64,000 nucleotides of DNA from Zhengella sp020637775. GTDB taxonomy: Bacteria; Pseudomonadota; Alphaproteobacteria; Rhizobiales; Rhizobiaceae. Where the stretch lies: assembly GCF_041397485.1 (NCBI RefSeq), contig NZ_JAWKWO010000003.1, forward strand, positions 496,001 through 560,000, written 5' to 3'. Positions 7,387-16,564 of this stretch are shown in pieces; positions within the stretch are counted from its first letter, which is position 1; each line of letters opens with the position of its first letter. The notes beneath the pieces were generated by a model. That model did no database searches. It saw only the letters and a program-made list of their open reading frames with translations, and was not told the origin of the DNA. The translations under genes were made by a program, and so were the position numbers.

Positions 7387-7737
7387 ATGGAAAGGCTTTG
7401 GAAAGCGCTGTTGAATTCCTTTCGGGCGTTCCGGCGCTTGACGGCAACGGAAAAGGCGGTGCAGCAGGAGATGATGCTGCTGATCGTGGCGATCCCGGTT
7501 GCCTGGCTGATCGCCGATACGTGGGACAGCTATTTCCTGCTCGTTCTTTCCGTTGTCTTCCTGATCGTGGTCGAGGTGCTCAATACCGCCATCGAGGCGA
7601 CCTGCAACGCGATCACGCGGGAGTTCGATAAGGACATCCAGCTTGCCAAGGATTCCGGCTCGCTCGCCGTCCTGCTGACAATCATCATCGTCACAAGCAT
7701 CTGGGTGGTGACCATCTATGACCTTGTCACAGGGTAA
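7387..7737 (+). CDS. dgkA: Diacylglycerol kinase
   Basis: A 116-residue, three-helix inner-membrane protein of the DgkA family. It phosphorylates diacylglycerol (or undecaprenol in some bacteria) to recycle lipid from membrane-derived glycan synthesis. The signature EVLNTAIEATCNAI (about residues 59-72) contains the catalytic and metal-binding Glu and Asn residues. Three hydrophobic stretches lie near residues 28-44, 46-65 and 95-113. The start ATG at 7387 follows CAGGGTG; the upstream in-frame codons are not family-like. It lies 57 bases after the dioxygenase gene. Confidence 0.92.
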   Translation: MERLWKALLNSFRAFRRLTATEKAVQQEMMLLIVAIPVAWLIADTWDSYFLLVLSVVFLIVVEVLNTAIEATCNAITREFDKDIQLAKDSGSLAVLLTIIIVTSIWVVTIYDLVTG

Positions 7738-7800
7738 GGTTCTTGAAAGGCGGGATGCACGCACCATGTTGCGCGACCGGAGACCTTGCGGAAATCAGGC

Positions 7801-8379
7801 ATGAACGACACGGCACTTGAAACGCGCGGCGGACTGCCCGCCGACCTGACCGAACTCTTGCGGCTTTATCCGCGCGAGGCGTGGCAGGGGCATGAAAACC
7901 TGGGCGGAATGGCGCAATTCTGGCTCCAGCGCCATGGCATGTTCCGCGATCTGGGAGCCGCGCTGAACGAGGCTGTCGCCGGCTGGCGCGATGAGCGAAT
8001 CGAAACAGGGGCTTTCGTCCAGTTCTTCGTGCCGCGCCTGAACTTCTTTCTCGGCCAGCTCGAAGGCCATCACCAGATCGAGGATCATCACTATTTCCCC
8101 GTTTTCAGGCGCGCCGAACCGCGCCTCGACCGGGGCTTCGACATTCTCGACAGCGATCACCATGTGATTCATGCAGCGCTGCAATCCAATGCCGATGCAG
8201 CGAACGCCCTCCTGCAAGCGATGCAGGCGGGTGGCGACCAGTTGAAACGGGCCGGCGAGGCCTATGCCGGCGAAAGCGGACAGCTTGTCGCCATGCTGAT
8301 GCGGCATCTGGACGATGAGGAAGACCTGATCATCCCGGTCATCCTGGATCAGGGCGAGCGAGCCATCGGCATCGACTGA
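7801..8379 (+). CDS. Hemerythrin domain-containing protein
   Basis: A 192-residue helical protein with hemerythrin-type His and acidic residues. A GHHQIEDHHYFPVF stretch and a later DSDHHVIH are followed by LMRHLDDEEDLIIPVIL near the C terminus, giving the His-x3-Glu-like pairs that hold a di-iron centre. Such proteins bind oxygen or act in iron and redox stress; no more specific role can be read here. The ATG at 7801 is preferred to the TTG 15 bases upstream because the latter has no ribosome site. It ends 66 bases before nadE. Confidence 0.8.
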   Translation: MNDTALETRGGLPADLTELLRLYPREAWQGHENLGGMAQFWLQRHGMFRDLGAALNEAVAGWRDERIETGAFVQFFVPRLNFFLGQLEGHHQIEDHHYFPVFRRAEPRLDRGFDILDSDHHVIHAALQSNADAANALLQAMQAGGDQLKRAGEAYAGESGQLVAMLMRHLDDEEDLIIPVILDQGERAIGID

Positions 8380-8445
8380 GGCCAGGGTGCCGCATTGCAA
8401 CCGGACGGATTGCCTATCCGGGAAACGCGGGCTAAGCCTTTCGCC

Positions 8446-10119
8446 ATGACAGAGACACCCGATACACTCCGCATTGCCGTCGCCCAGCTCAACCCCACCG
8501 TGGGCGATATCTCCGGAAACCTTCAGCTTGCCCGCGCGGCGCGAGCCGACGCGCGCCGGCATGGCGCCGACCTGGTGCTGTTTCCCGAACTCTTCATCGC
8601 AGGATATCCGCCGGAGGACCTGGTTCTCAAGCCGGCTTTCGTGGATGCCTGCGAGCGGGCCATGCGCGACCTGGCCAGCGAAACGGATGACGGCGGGCCC
8701 GGTGTGGTGATCGGCCTGCCGCTCAGGCGCGAGACCGGCTTGCACAATTCGGTCGTTTTGCTGGACGGCGGAGCGGTGAAGGCGGAGCGCCACAAGGTGG
8801 ATTTGCCCAATTACGGCGAGTTCGACGAAAAGCGCGTGTTTCAGCCCGGGCCCATGCCGGGGCCTGTGAATTTTCGCGGCGTACGCCTCGGCCTGCCGGT
8901 ATGCGAGGATATCTGGGGCGATCTCGGCGTCTGCGAAACGCTTGCCGAAAGCGGGGCGGAGATCCTGCTGGTGCCCAACGGCTCGCCCTATTACCGCGGC
9001 AAGGTCGACGTGCGCCACCAGGTTGTGATCCGCCAGGTGATCGAAAGCGGCTTGCCGATCCTCTATGCCAATTTCTGCGGCGGTCAGGACGAACTCGTTT
9101 TCGATGGCGCCAGCTTCGGAATCCAGGCTGACAAGTCGCTGGCTTTCCAGATGAGCCAGTTCGAGGCGCAGGTCATGGTGACGACCTGGAAGCGCGAGGG
9201 CGAAGGCTGGCGCTGCGAGCGCGGTCCCATGTCGCGCATTCCCGACCGGGAAGAGGCCGATTACCGGGCCTGCATGCTGGGCTTGCGCGACTATGTCGAC
9301 AAGAACGGGTTCAAGAACGTCGTACTGGGGCTTTCGGGAGGCATCGATTCGGCGATCTGCGCGGCGCTGGCGGTGGATTCGCTGGGCGAGGAGCGGGTGC
9401 ATTGCATCATGCTGCCCTACCGCTATACATCGGAGGAATCGCTGGCCGATGCGCAAGCCTGCGCGCGCGCGCTCGGCTGCCGCTACGACATCGTGCCCAT
9501 CGAGGCGCCGGTGCAGGGCTTCATGGCCTCGCTCTCCGACATGTTCGAAGGAACGAACGAGGGCGTGACGGAGGAAAACCTGCAAAGCCGCACGCGCGGC
9601 ACCATCCTGATGGCGATCTCCAACAAGTTCGGCTCCATGGTCGTGACCACCGGCAACAAGAGCGAGATGAGTGTTGGCTATGCCACGCTCTATGGCGACA
9701 TGAACGGCGGCTTCAACCCGATCAAGGACCTCTACAAGATGCAGGTCTATGCGCTGTCGCGCTGGCGCAACGGTCATGTGCCGCCCACCGCGCTCGGACC
9801 GACCGGCATCGTCATCCCGCAGAACATCATCGACAAGGCACCGTCGGCGGAACTCAGGCCCGACCAGACCGACCAGGATTCGCTGCCGCCCTATCCGGTT
9901 CTGGACGACATCCTGGAATGTCTCGTGGAGCACGAGATGGGCGTGGACGCGATCGTCGCACGCGGCCATGACCGGGCGCTGGTGCATCGCATCGAGCACC
10001 TGCTCTACATTGCCGAATACAAGCGGCGCCAATCGGCGCCGGGCGTGAAGATCACGCGCAAGAATTTCGGCCGCGACCGGCGCTATCCGATCACCAACCG
10101 ATTCCGCGACCGGAGCTGA
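8446..10119 (+). CDS. nadE: NAD+ synthase, glutamine-hydrolysing
   Basis: A 557-residue two-domain enzyme for the last step of NAD biosynthesis, amidating nicotinate adenine dinucleotide. The N-terminal nitrilase-type glutaminase domain (about 1-260) shows the catalytic Glu in FPELFIAGYPPEDL, a Lys in ERHKVDLPNYGEFDE and the Cys in LPVCEDIWGD. The C-terminal ATP-pyrophosphatase domain begins near residue 285 with the P-loop LGLSGGIDSAICAALAVD and includes TTGNKSEMSVGYATLYGD. The upstream TTG at 8395 was not used because the ATG at 8446 gives the normal start (RIAVAQLNPTVGD follows within 9 residues). Confidence 0.95.
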   Translation: MTETPDTLRIAVAQLNPTVGDISGNLQLARAARADARRHGADLVLFPELFIAGYPPEDLVLKPAFVDACERAMRDLASETDDGGPGVVIGLPLRRETGLHNSVVLLDGGAVKAERHKVDLPNYGEFDEKRVFQPGPMPGPVNFRGVRLGLPVCEDIWGDLGVCETLAESGAEILLVPNGSPYYRGKVDVRHQVVIRQVIESGLPILYANFCGGQDELVFDGASFGIQADKSLAFQMSQFEAQVMVTTWKREGEGWRCERGPMSRIPDREEADYRACMLGLRDYVDKNGFKNVVLGLSGGIDSAICAALAVDSLGEERVHCIMLPYRYTSEESLADAQACARALGCRYDIVPIEAPVQGFMASLSDMFEGTNEGVTEENLQSRTRGTILMAISNKFGSMVVTTGNKSEMSVGYATLYGDMNGGFNPIKDLYKMQVYALSRWRNGHVPPTALGPTGIVIPQNIIDKAPSAELRPDQTDQDSLPPYPVLDDILECLVEHEMGVDAIVARGHDRALVHRIEHLLYIAEYKRRQSAPGVKITRKNFGRDRRYPITNRFRDRS

Positions 10120-10215
10120 CCGGCGCGGCCGGCTTCTGCGTCGCTTCGAAAAGATTGGTCCGAAATCCGCCTTTGCGCGCTATCGCCGCATGTCGCCGCG
10201 GGATATAGCGGGAGC

Positions 10216-11457
10216 ATGGACATTCTTTCCTTTCTCGCCCGCAATATCCGCTGGATCGGCGGTTGTTTCCTGCTCACCTTCTTTTCCTCCTTCGGCCAGA
10301 CCTTCTTCATCTCGCTCTCGGCCGGCGACATCCGGGCTGAATACGGCCTGAGCCATGGCGGTTTCGGCACGCTCTACATGGGCGCGACGCTGGCCAGTGC
10401 GCTGACATTGCCCTGGCTCGGCCGCATCGTGGACCGCTACGGTCCGGCGCAGGTGGCGCTCATCATCATGCCGGCGCTGGCGGCCGCGGCACTTTCAATG
10501 GCCTTTTCCACCCATATCGCGCTGCTCTTCGTCACGGTCTACATGCTGCGCCTGTTCGGCCAGGGGATGATGACGCAGAACGCGCTGACGGCGACGGGGC
10601 GCTGGTATGCCGCCAACAGGGGCCGGGCGGTGTCGCTCGTCAGTCTCGGCCACAATGCCGGCGAGGCCATTTTCCCGCTGCTCTTCGTGGCGGTGGCGGG
10701 CATGATCGGCTGGCGGATGAGCTGGGTGGCGGCGGCGGTGTTCCTGCTGGCTGTCGGGCTGCCGGCCATCTGGTCGCTGGTGCGGGTGGAGCGCCAGCCG
10801 CATTCCTCCGATCCCGTGATGCGCAAGCCGCAGGTGGCGGACTGGACGCGCGCGCAGGTGCTTCACGATCCCCTGTTCTGGTTGCTGCTGACCGGCGTCC
10901 TGGCGCCACCCTTCATCGGAACGACGGTGTTCTTCCACCAGGTCTATCTGGTGGAACTGCGTGGCTGGGCCATGACCGATTTCGCAGCCTCCTTCGCGGT
11001 CATGTCGGGCATGGTGATCGTCTTCTCGCTGATCTGCGGCGCGCTGATCGACCGCTATTCGGCGGTAGCGGTGCTGCCGAGCTTCCTGCTGCCGCTGGCC
11101 GGTGCCTGCTTCTTCCTTGGCGCTTTCGAAGGGGTCTGGAGCGCCTTCGTCTTCATGGCGCTGCTTGGCGTTTCCTACGGGTTTTCCGCCACGCTGTTCG
11201 GCGCGCTCTGGCCGGAAATCTACGGTGTGAAACATCTGGGCGCGGTTCGCTCGGTCATTGTCGCCTTCATGGTCTTTGCCACGGCCATGGGGCCTGGCCT
11301 GACCGGTTTCCTGATCGATCTGGGCGTGCCCTATCCGGCGCAGATCATGGCGATGGGCGTCTACAGCCTGTTTGCCGCGGGCATGCTGACAATGGTTTCG
11401 CGAAAGCTGGCGGCGCGAACCCGTGCGGCGCTTGATCTTGCCGACGGGCAAGGGTAG
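10216..11457 (+). CDS. MFS transporter
   Basis: A 413-residue membrane protein with about 12 predicted helices and the major facilitator loop pattern between helices 2 and 3 (GRIVDRYGPAQV, close to the GxxxDRxGxR consensus), plus a related ALIDRYSAVAV in the second half. This is a secondary carrier in the inner membrane. The cargo cannot be told from sequence, and the genes on either side (nadE, gltX) do not point to one. The family looks like the oxalate/formate or monocarboxylate-like MFS group, but that is a weak impression. Confidence 0.85.
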   Translation: MDILSFLARNIRWIGGCFLLTFFSSFGQTFFISLSAGDIRAEYGLSHGGFGTLYMGATLASALTLPWLGRIVDRYGPAQVALIIMPALAAAALSMAFSTHIALLFVTVYMLRLFGQGMMTQNALTATGRWYAANRGRAVSLVSLGHNAGEAIFPLLFVAVAGMIGWRMSWVAAAVFLLAVGLPAIWSLVRVERQPHSSDPVMRKPQVADWTRAQVLHDPLFWLLLTGVLAPPFIGTTVFFHQVYLVELRGWAMTDFAASFAVMSGMVIVFSLICGALIDRYSAVAVLPSFLLPLAGACFFLGAFEGVWSAFVFMALLGVSYGFSATLFGALWPEIYGVKHLGAVRSVIVAFMVFATAMGPGLTGFLIDLGVPYPAQIMAMGVYSLFAAGMLTMVSRKLAARTRAALDLADGQG

Positions 11458-11497
11458 GCCGTCGCAATCCCGTCCTTCTTGCCAAGGTGCAGATACC

Positions 11498-12871
11498 ATG
11501 ACCGTTACCGTGCGTTTCGCTCCCTCGCCGACCGGCTACATCCATATCGGCAATGCACGTACCGCGTTGTTCAACTGGCTCTTTGCGCAACAGCAGGGCG
11601 GACGCTTCATCCTGCGCTTCGACGACACGGATACGGCGCGCTCCGAGCGGCGCTTTGCCGACCAGATCGAGGCGGATCTGGCCTGGCTCGGCATCAGGCC
11701 GGACAGCGTTGAGCGGCAATCGGAACGGGCCGGGGCGCATCACGCGGCGGCGGAAAAGCTGAAGGCGGCCGGTTTGCTCTATCCGTGCTACGAGACGACG
11801 GAGGAACTGGACCGGCGGCGCAAGATCCGGCTGTCACGCCGCCTGCCGCCGGTCTATGGCCGCGAGGCGCTGAAGCTGACGGACGCGCAAAAGGCTGCGT
11901 TCGAGGGCGAGGGGCGCAAGCCGCATTGGCGGTTTCTCCTGCCCAATCACGATGGCGATCCCTTCGCCACGAAGCGCACCGAGGTGCATTGGGACGACAT
12001 CATCCGCGGGCCGCAAACGGTCGACCTGGCCTCCATGTCGGATCCTGTTCTGATCCGCGAGGACGGCAGCTATCTCTATACGCTGCCATCGGTGGCCGAC
12101 GACATTGCGATGGGCGTGACCCATATCATTCGCGGCGACGACCATGTCACCAATACGGGCGCGCAAATCGCGCTGTTCGAGGCGCTGGGCGCTGCCGCGC
12201 CTGCCTTCGGGCACCACAACCTGCTGACGACGGCCAGCGGGGAGGGGCTATCCAAGCGCACCGGCGCGCTGTCCGTTCACCAACTGGCCGGAAACGGCTA
12301 TGAACCGATGGCGGTCAACGCGCTTGCCGTGCTGATCGGCACATCCGGCGCGGTGCATGCCGTGCCTGACATGGCGACGCTGGTGGACAGTTTCGACATT
12401 GCCAGCGCATCGAAGTCGGCTGCGAAATTCGACCCTTCGGAACTGGACACGCTCAATGCCGCGCTGGTGCATGACTCGCGTTTCGAGGCCGTGCGGGACC
12501 GGCTGGCAAACCTCGGCATAGCGGGGGACAAGGCGGAGGATTTCTGGCTGGCGGTGCGCGGCAACATCGCGCGTGTCGACGAGGCGGCCGATTGGTGGCG
12601 TGTGGTGACCCAAGGGCCGGACACTGCCGAAACCGTCGGACCGGACGACCTCGATTTCGTGCGCACTTCCTTCGGCATGCTGCCGCCGGAGCCATGGGAC
12701 GGGACCACCTGGAAGACGTGGACGGATGCGGTGAAGCAGGCAACGGGCAGAAAGGGCCGCACGCTCTTCATGCCGCTGCGCATCGCGATTACCGGACGGC
12801 GTTCCGGCCCGGAGCTTTCAGATCTATTGCCTCTTCTGGGTCGGGAAGAAACGTTGGCCCGACGACCCTGA
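11498..12871 (+). CDS. gltX: Glutamate--tRNA ligase
   Basis: A 457-residue class I aminoacyl-tRNA synthetase of the GluRS type. The N-terminal motif FAPSPTGYIHIGNARTALF holds the HIGH-like HIGN. FDDTDTARSE is the glutamate/tRNA region, and GLSKRTG is the KMSKS-like loop near residue 250. The form with YIHIGNAR and about 455 residues is the one I associate with the second GluRS copy of alphaproteobacteria, so another gltX is likely elsewhere in the genome. The ATG at 11498 has AAGGTG upstream. The last 83 bases overlap, tail to tail, the minus-strand DUF2865 gene; both proteins end in family-typical sequence. Confidence 0.93.
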   Translation: MTVTVRFAPSPTGYIHIGNARTALFNWLFAQQQGGRFILRFDDTDTARSERRFADQIEADLAWLGIRPDSVERQSERAGAHHAAAEKLKAAGLLYPCYETTEELDRRRKIRLSRRLPPVYGREALKLTDAQKAAFEGEGRKPHWRFLLPNHDGDPFATKRTEVHWDDIIRGPQTVDLASMSDPVLIREDGSYLYTLPSVADDIAMGVTHIIRGDDHVTNTGAQIALFEALGAAAPAFGHHNLLTTASGEGLSKRTGALSVHQLAGNGYEPMAVNALAVLIGTSGAVHAVPDMATLVDSFDIASASKSAAKFDPSELDTLNAALVHDSRFEAVRDRLANLGIAGDKAEDFWLAVRGNIARVDEAADWWRVVTQGPDTAETVGPDDLDFVRTSFGMLPPEPWDGTTWKTWTDAVKQATGRKGRTLFMPLRIAITGRRSGPELSDLLPLLGREETLARRP

Positions 12872-13937
12872 TCCGGCGTTTCGTCTCGTCATCATCCGTA
12901 CCGGGCTCCTTTCCCAACAGGCTGCGCAGGCTTTCCTCCGTCAGGCCGCCCGCGGCATTGGCCGCCGTTTCGGGATCTGCTGCCGGGTCCGGTCGCGGCC
13001 GGGGAACGGGCATGGCCGGCGTATCAGTCTCCGGCTCCTGCCGGGTTTCACCGCCACCAATGACGGCATAGTTTTTCGCCGGTTTGCAGGCGCATCCGCC
13101 GGGCCGTTTGAAGCCGGGATCGCGGTAGGCGAAGGCGGCCGGCAGGGCCGTATAGGGTTCGCCGGAAAGCGAGACCATGTCCTCGGGTTCCTCGATGCCG
13201 CTGCGATGGGCGTAGAGGCGGACATCCACGCCCGGGCACATGGCCTGGCATGCATCCTGATCGCGATAGAAGAATTCCGGCGTGGTGGAAAACGACATCG
13301 GGAAGTAATAGCCGTCGCAGGTGCGAACGCAGAGCGTGCGGTAGGTGCCGCCGTCGAAAGACCCCGAAAGACCGGGTTCCAGGACGGTGACGGAGCTGTT
13401 TCCGCCGTCCTCGCGCGGTTCGAACAGGCGCTTGCGCAGTTCGAAATCGCGTCTGGCTGTGGCAATGGAATCGGGGAGGCGGCGAACCACGCGCTGCTTC
13501 GGCGCTTCGCGGCAGCGATTGGCGCGGATGCCGGCGAGGATGCGCCGGCGCTCGGCTGCCAGCGACCCGCGTCCGGCGCCCTGAAGCTGGCGCTCCAGCT
13601 TTGCCAGATTGGCCCGCATGGAGCGGATGGACCCGGTGATGACGGCGCAACGGCCTGCCTCGTCCCTTTGCAGGCGGACGACGGAACCGTCGCATCCCAT
13701 CTGGCGGGCGCGCCGTTGCGCGATGCGCATCTGCCGCTTCTGTTCACCGATCGCCACGCGATAGCGCCGCGCCATTGCCGGTTCACGGCTGCTGTCATCG
13801 GTGAGGGCGGCCAGGCGTGCTTCCAGCCTTTGGCAAAGCGGGCTCGCCGCCCCGGCGGGCGCCGGGATGACGGCGAGAATGCCGATGGCCAGCATGGCTG
13901 CCGCTATCGGGCCGGTCAAAGGCGAGGTCGAACGCAC
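12789..13937 (-). CDS. DUF2865 domain-containing exported protein
   Basis: A 382-residue protein starting at GTG (AGGGAG ribosome site) with a signal peptide of about 30 residues. Residues about 60-160 form a charged helical region. The second half is the DUF2865 core: YRTLCVRTCDGYYFPMSFST, an FYRDQDACQAMCPG stretch and a CACK motif, with cysteines likely to form disulfides in the periplasm. The family is widespread in Hyphomicrobiales and has no assigned function. The 3' end overlaps gltX by 83 bases in convergent orientation, yet its ending VVGPTFLPDPEEAIDLKAP looks native, so the overlap seems real. Confidence 0.85.
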   Translation of the reverse strand: MRSTSPLTGPIAAAMLAIGILAVIPAPAGAASPLCQRLEARLAALTDDSSREPAMARRYRVAIGEQKRQMRIAQRRARQMGCDGSVVRLQRDEAGRCAVITGSIRSMRANLAKLERQLQGAGRGSLAAERRRILAGIRANRCREAPKQRVVRRLPDSIATARRDFELRKRLFEPREDGGNSSVTVLEPGLSGSFDGGTYRTLCVRTCDGYYFPMSFSTTPEFFYRDQDACQAMCPGVDVRLYAHRSGIEEPEDMVSLSGEPYTALPAAFAYRDPGFKRPGGCACKPAKNYAVIGGGETRQEPETDTPAMPVPRPRPDPAADPETAANAAGGLTEESLRSLLGKEPGTDDDETKRRIRVVGPTFLPDPEEAIDLKAPGRNAVR

Positions 13938-14053
13938 GGGCCGCTCCCTGCCGGCCTGGACGATGGCCGGTGTCGTCCGGCCATCCTGACCGGACTAGGT
14001 TAATCGCTGCTTTCAGCCTCGCCGGCAAATCGGGCGAAATCAGGCCGGGGCGC

Positions 14054-16366
14054 CTATTCGGCGGCCTCGACCATGTCGCGCGCCGGCTGGGAAGCCTCCA
14101 CGACGGCAAGCGCAGTCATGTTGACGACGCCGCGCGAGGTGACCGACGGCGTCAGGATATGGGCCGGGCGCGCCGTTCCGAGCAGGATAGGGCCGACATG
14201 CAGGGCGTCCGTCATGGTCTTCACGGTCGTCAGCGTGATGTTGGCGGCGTCAAGGTCCGGGAAAACCAGAAGATTGGCTTCGCCGGAAAGCGAGGAATGG
14301 GGAAAGACACGCTGGCGCAGGATTTCGGACAGGGCGCTGTCGCCATGCATCTCGCCGTCGCATTCGAGATCGGGGGCGGCGCGGTGCAGGATTTCCGCGG
14401 CCTTGCGCATCTTCAGGGCGGAGTTCGAATCGCGGGATCCGAAATCGGAATGCGACAGAAGCGCGGCCTTGGGCTCGATGCCGAAGCGGCGGATTTCCTC
14501 GGCGGCCAGCAGCGTCATTTCCGCGACCTCCCCGGCGGTCGGATCAACGCTCACATAGGTGTCGGTAAAGAAGGTCACGCCACGTTGCGAGATCAGCATG
14601 GACAGGGCGGAATAATCCTCCACGCCTTCGCGAAGGCCGATGATCGAGCGGACCTGGCGCAGATGCCGCTCGAAACGGCCTTCCAGTCCGCAGATCATGG
14701 CGTCGGCCTCGCCCCGGGCCAGCGCGATGCAGGCGATGACGGTGTTGTTGGTGCGCACCAGCGTGCGGGCAGCCTCCACGGTGACGCCACGCCGGCCGGT
14801 GCGCGCGATCAGTTCATTGACGTAATCGCGGTAACGCGGATCGTCTTCCGGGTTGATGAGTTCGAAATCCGTGCCGGGCCGGATCTTCAGGCCAAAGCGT
14901 CCCAGGCGCCGCTCGACCACCTGGGGACGGCCGATCAGGATGGGCGTCGCTATGCCTTCCTCCAGCACGACCTGGGCGGCGCGCAGGACGCGCTCGTCCT
15001 CCCCCTCGGCATAGATGACGCGCTTGGCGGCTGCCTTCTTGGCGGCCGAGAAGACCGGCTTCATCACCAGGCCGGAGCGGAAGACGAAGCGGTTGAGCTT
15101 GTCGACATAGGCATCCATGTCCGTGATGGGCCGGGCGGCGACCCCGGTTTCGGCCGCCGCCCTGGCGACGGCAGGGGCAATGCGCAGGATCAGGCGCGGA
15201 TCGAAGGGCGAGGGAATGAGGAATTCCGGCCCGAAGGTGGGCGTGTCGCCGGTATAGGCGCGGGCAGCGACGTCGGACACTTCCTCGCGGGCGAGCGCTG
15301 CAATGGCGCGCACGGCGGCGAGCTTCATCGCTTCGTTAATGGCGCGGGCACCACAATCCAGCGCGCCACGGAAGATGTAGGGGAAGCACAGGACATTGTT
15401 GACCTGGTTGGGGAAGTCCGAACGGCCGGTGCAGATCATGGCGTCCGGGCGGGCGGCGCGTGCCACGTCCGGCATGATTTCCGGCGTCGGATTGGCCAGA
15501 GCCATGATGAGCGGGCGCTCGGCCATGTCCTCAAGGTATTCCGGCTTCAGCACGCCTGCCGCCGACAGGCCGAGAAAGACGTCGGCACCGGGAATCACCT
15601 GGGCCAGCGTACGCATCGGCGTGTCCTTGCAATAGGGCTCCTTCCAGCGGTCCATTTCCTCGTGCCGGCCCCTGAAGGCGACGCCGTGGCGGTCGGTGAT
15701 CCATATGTTGTCACGGCTGGCGCCCAGTTCGACAAGCAGGTTGAGGCAGGCAAGGGCGGCCGCGCCGGCGCCCGATGTCACGATCTTGACATCCGCCAGC
15801 CGCTTTCCTGCCAGTTCCAGTCCGTTGAGCACGGCGGCGGCCACGATGATGGCGGTACCATGCTGGTCATCATGGAAAACGGGAATGCCCATGCGTTCCT
15901 TCAGCGTCTCTTCCACCTCGAAGCATTCGGGGGCCTTGATATCCTCCAGGTTGATGCCGCCAAAGGTCGGTTCCAGCGCCTCGATGGTGCAGACCATCCG
16001 CTCCACGTCGGGCGCATCGATCTCGATGTCGAAGACATCGATGCCGGCGAATTTCTTGAACAGGACGGCCTTGCCTTCCATGACAGGCTTGGAGGCCAGC
16101 GGGCCGATATTGCCCAGCCCCAGAACGGCCGACCCGTTCGACACGACACCGACGAGGTTTGAGCGCGCGGTGTAGAGCGCGGCCTTGCCGGGATCGTCGC
16201 GGATGGCCAGACAGGGCGCTGCCACGCCCGGCGAATAGGCAAGCGCCAGGTCGCGCTGGTTGCCAAGTGGCTTGGTGGCCTGGATCTCCAGCTTTCCGGG
16301 GACAGGATACTGGTGGAAGAAGAGGGCATTCTCGTCGAGATCGCCCTTGTTGCTTGTGTTTTCCAT
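14054..16366 (-). CDS. maeB: NADP-dependent malic enzyme with phosphotransacetylase-like domain
   Basis: A 770-residue protein of the long bacterial malic enzyme type. It decarboxylates malate to pyruvate in the cytoplasm, supplying NADPH and pyruvate during growth on organic acids. Residues 1 to about 430 are the malic domain: YSPGVAAPCLAI, GSAVLGLGNIGPLASKPVMEGK and the FHDDQHGTAI catalytic segment. Residues about 440-770 resemble phosphotransacetylase (YAEGEDERVLRAA, the SALMISQRG-like stretch), a domain that in relatives binds acetyl-CoA for allosteric control rather than catalysis. A GGGGAG ribosome site precedes the ATG. Confidence 0.95.
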   Translation of the reverse strand: MENTSNKGDLDENALFFHQYPVPGKLEIQATKPLGNQRDLALAYSPGVAAPCLAIRDDPGKAALYTARSNLVGVVSNGSAVLGLGNIGPLASKPVMEGKAVLFKKFAGIDVFDIEIDAPDVERMVCTIEALEPTFGGINLEDIKAPECFEVEETLKERMGIPVFHDDQHGTAIIVAAAVLNGLELAGKRLADVKIVTSGAGAAALACLNLLVELGASRDNIWITDRHGVAFRGRHEEMDRWKEPYCKDTPMRTLAQVIPGADVFLGLSAAGVLKPEYLEDMAERPLIMALANPTPEIMPDVARAARPDAMICTGRSDFPNQVNNVLCFPYIFRGALDCGARAINEAMKLAAVRAIAALAREEVSDVAARAYTGDTPTFGPEFLIPSPFDPRLILRIAPAVARAAAETGVAARPITDMDAYVDKLNRFVFRSGLVMKPVFSAAKKAAAKRVIYAEGEDERVLRAAQVVLEEGIATPILIGRPQVVERRLGRFGLKIRPGTDFELINPEDDPRYRDYVNELIARTGRRGVTVEAARTLVRTNNTVIACIALARGEADAMICGLEGRFERHLRQVRSIIGLREGVEDYSALSMLISQRGVTFFTDTYVSVDPTAGEVAEMTLLAAEEIRRFGIEPKAALLSHSDFGSRDSNSALKMRKAAEILHRAAPDLECDGEMHGDSALSEILRQRVFPHSSLSGEANLLVFPDLDAANITLTTVKTMTDALHVGPILLGTARPAHILTPSVTSRGVVNMTALAVVEASQPARDMVEAAE

Positions 16367-16485
16367 GTGTTTTCTCCCCGAAATGCACTGGCCCGTCGGC
16401 TGTCTGAAGGCGCTGGCGAAGCGGCGCCAACGATGGCTGGCGCGGCAAGACCGCAGGCATGCCCTTGGGTCATTCTAAAACATGT

Positions 16486-16526
16486 GGCGAAACGGATTGC
16501 CAAGGAATTCAGCAATCTGTTTCGCC
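16486..16526. terminator. Long inverted repeat between SDR gene and maeB
   Basis: 15-base arms at 16486-16500 and 16512-16526 pair at 14 positions, with one G-T wobble, around an 11-base centre. On the minus strand it is followed five bases later by TTTT. It lies 39 bases after the SDR stop and 120 bases before the maeB start, so it may terminate the SDR transcript or act as a leader element for maeB. Confidence 0.6.
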
Positions 16527-16564
16527 GTGTCCGGAAGGCAGGTCATGCCGGCGGCTGCGGCCGC

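Noticed and set aside
7795..10032. 745-codon open frame opposite the hemerythrin gene and nadE
   Set aside because: It spans two real genes and their gap in antisense, which is typical of high-GC shadow frames.
14420..14440. GAGTTCGAATCGCGGGATCC resembling a tRNA T-arm
   Set aside because: It lies inside the maeB coding sequence and has no acceptor stem or anticodon arm around it.
13970..16162. 730-codon open frame opposite maeB
   Set aside because: Antisense shadow of a fully conserved malic enzyme; no start signal or recognisable domain.
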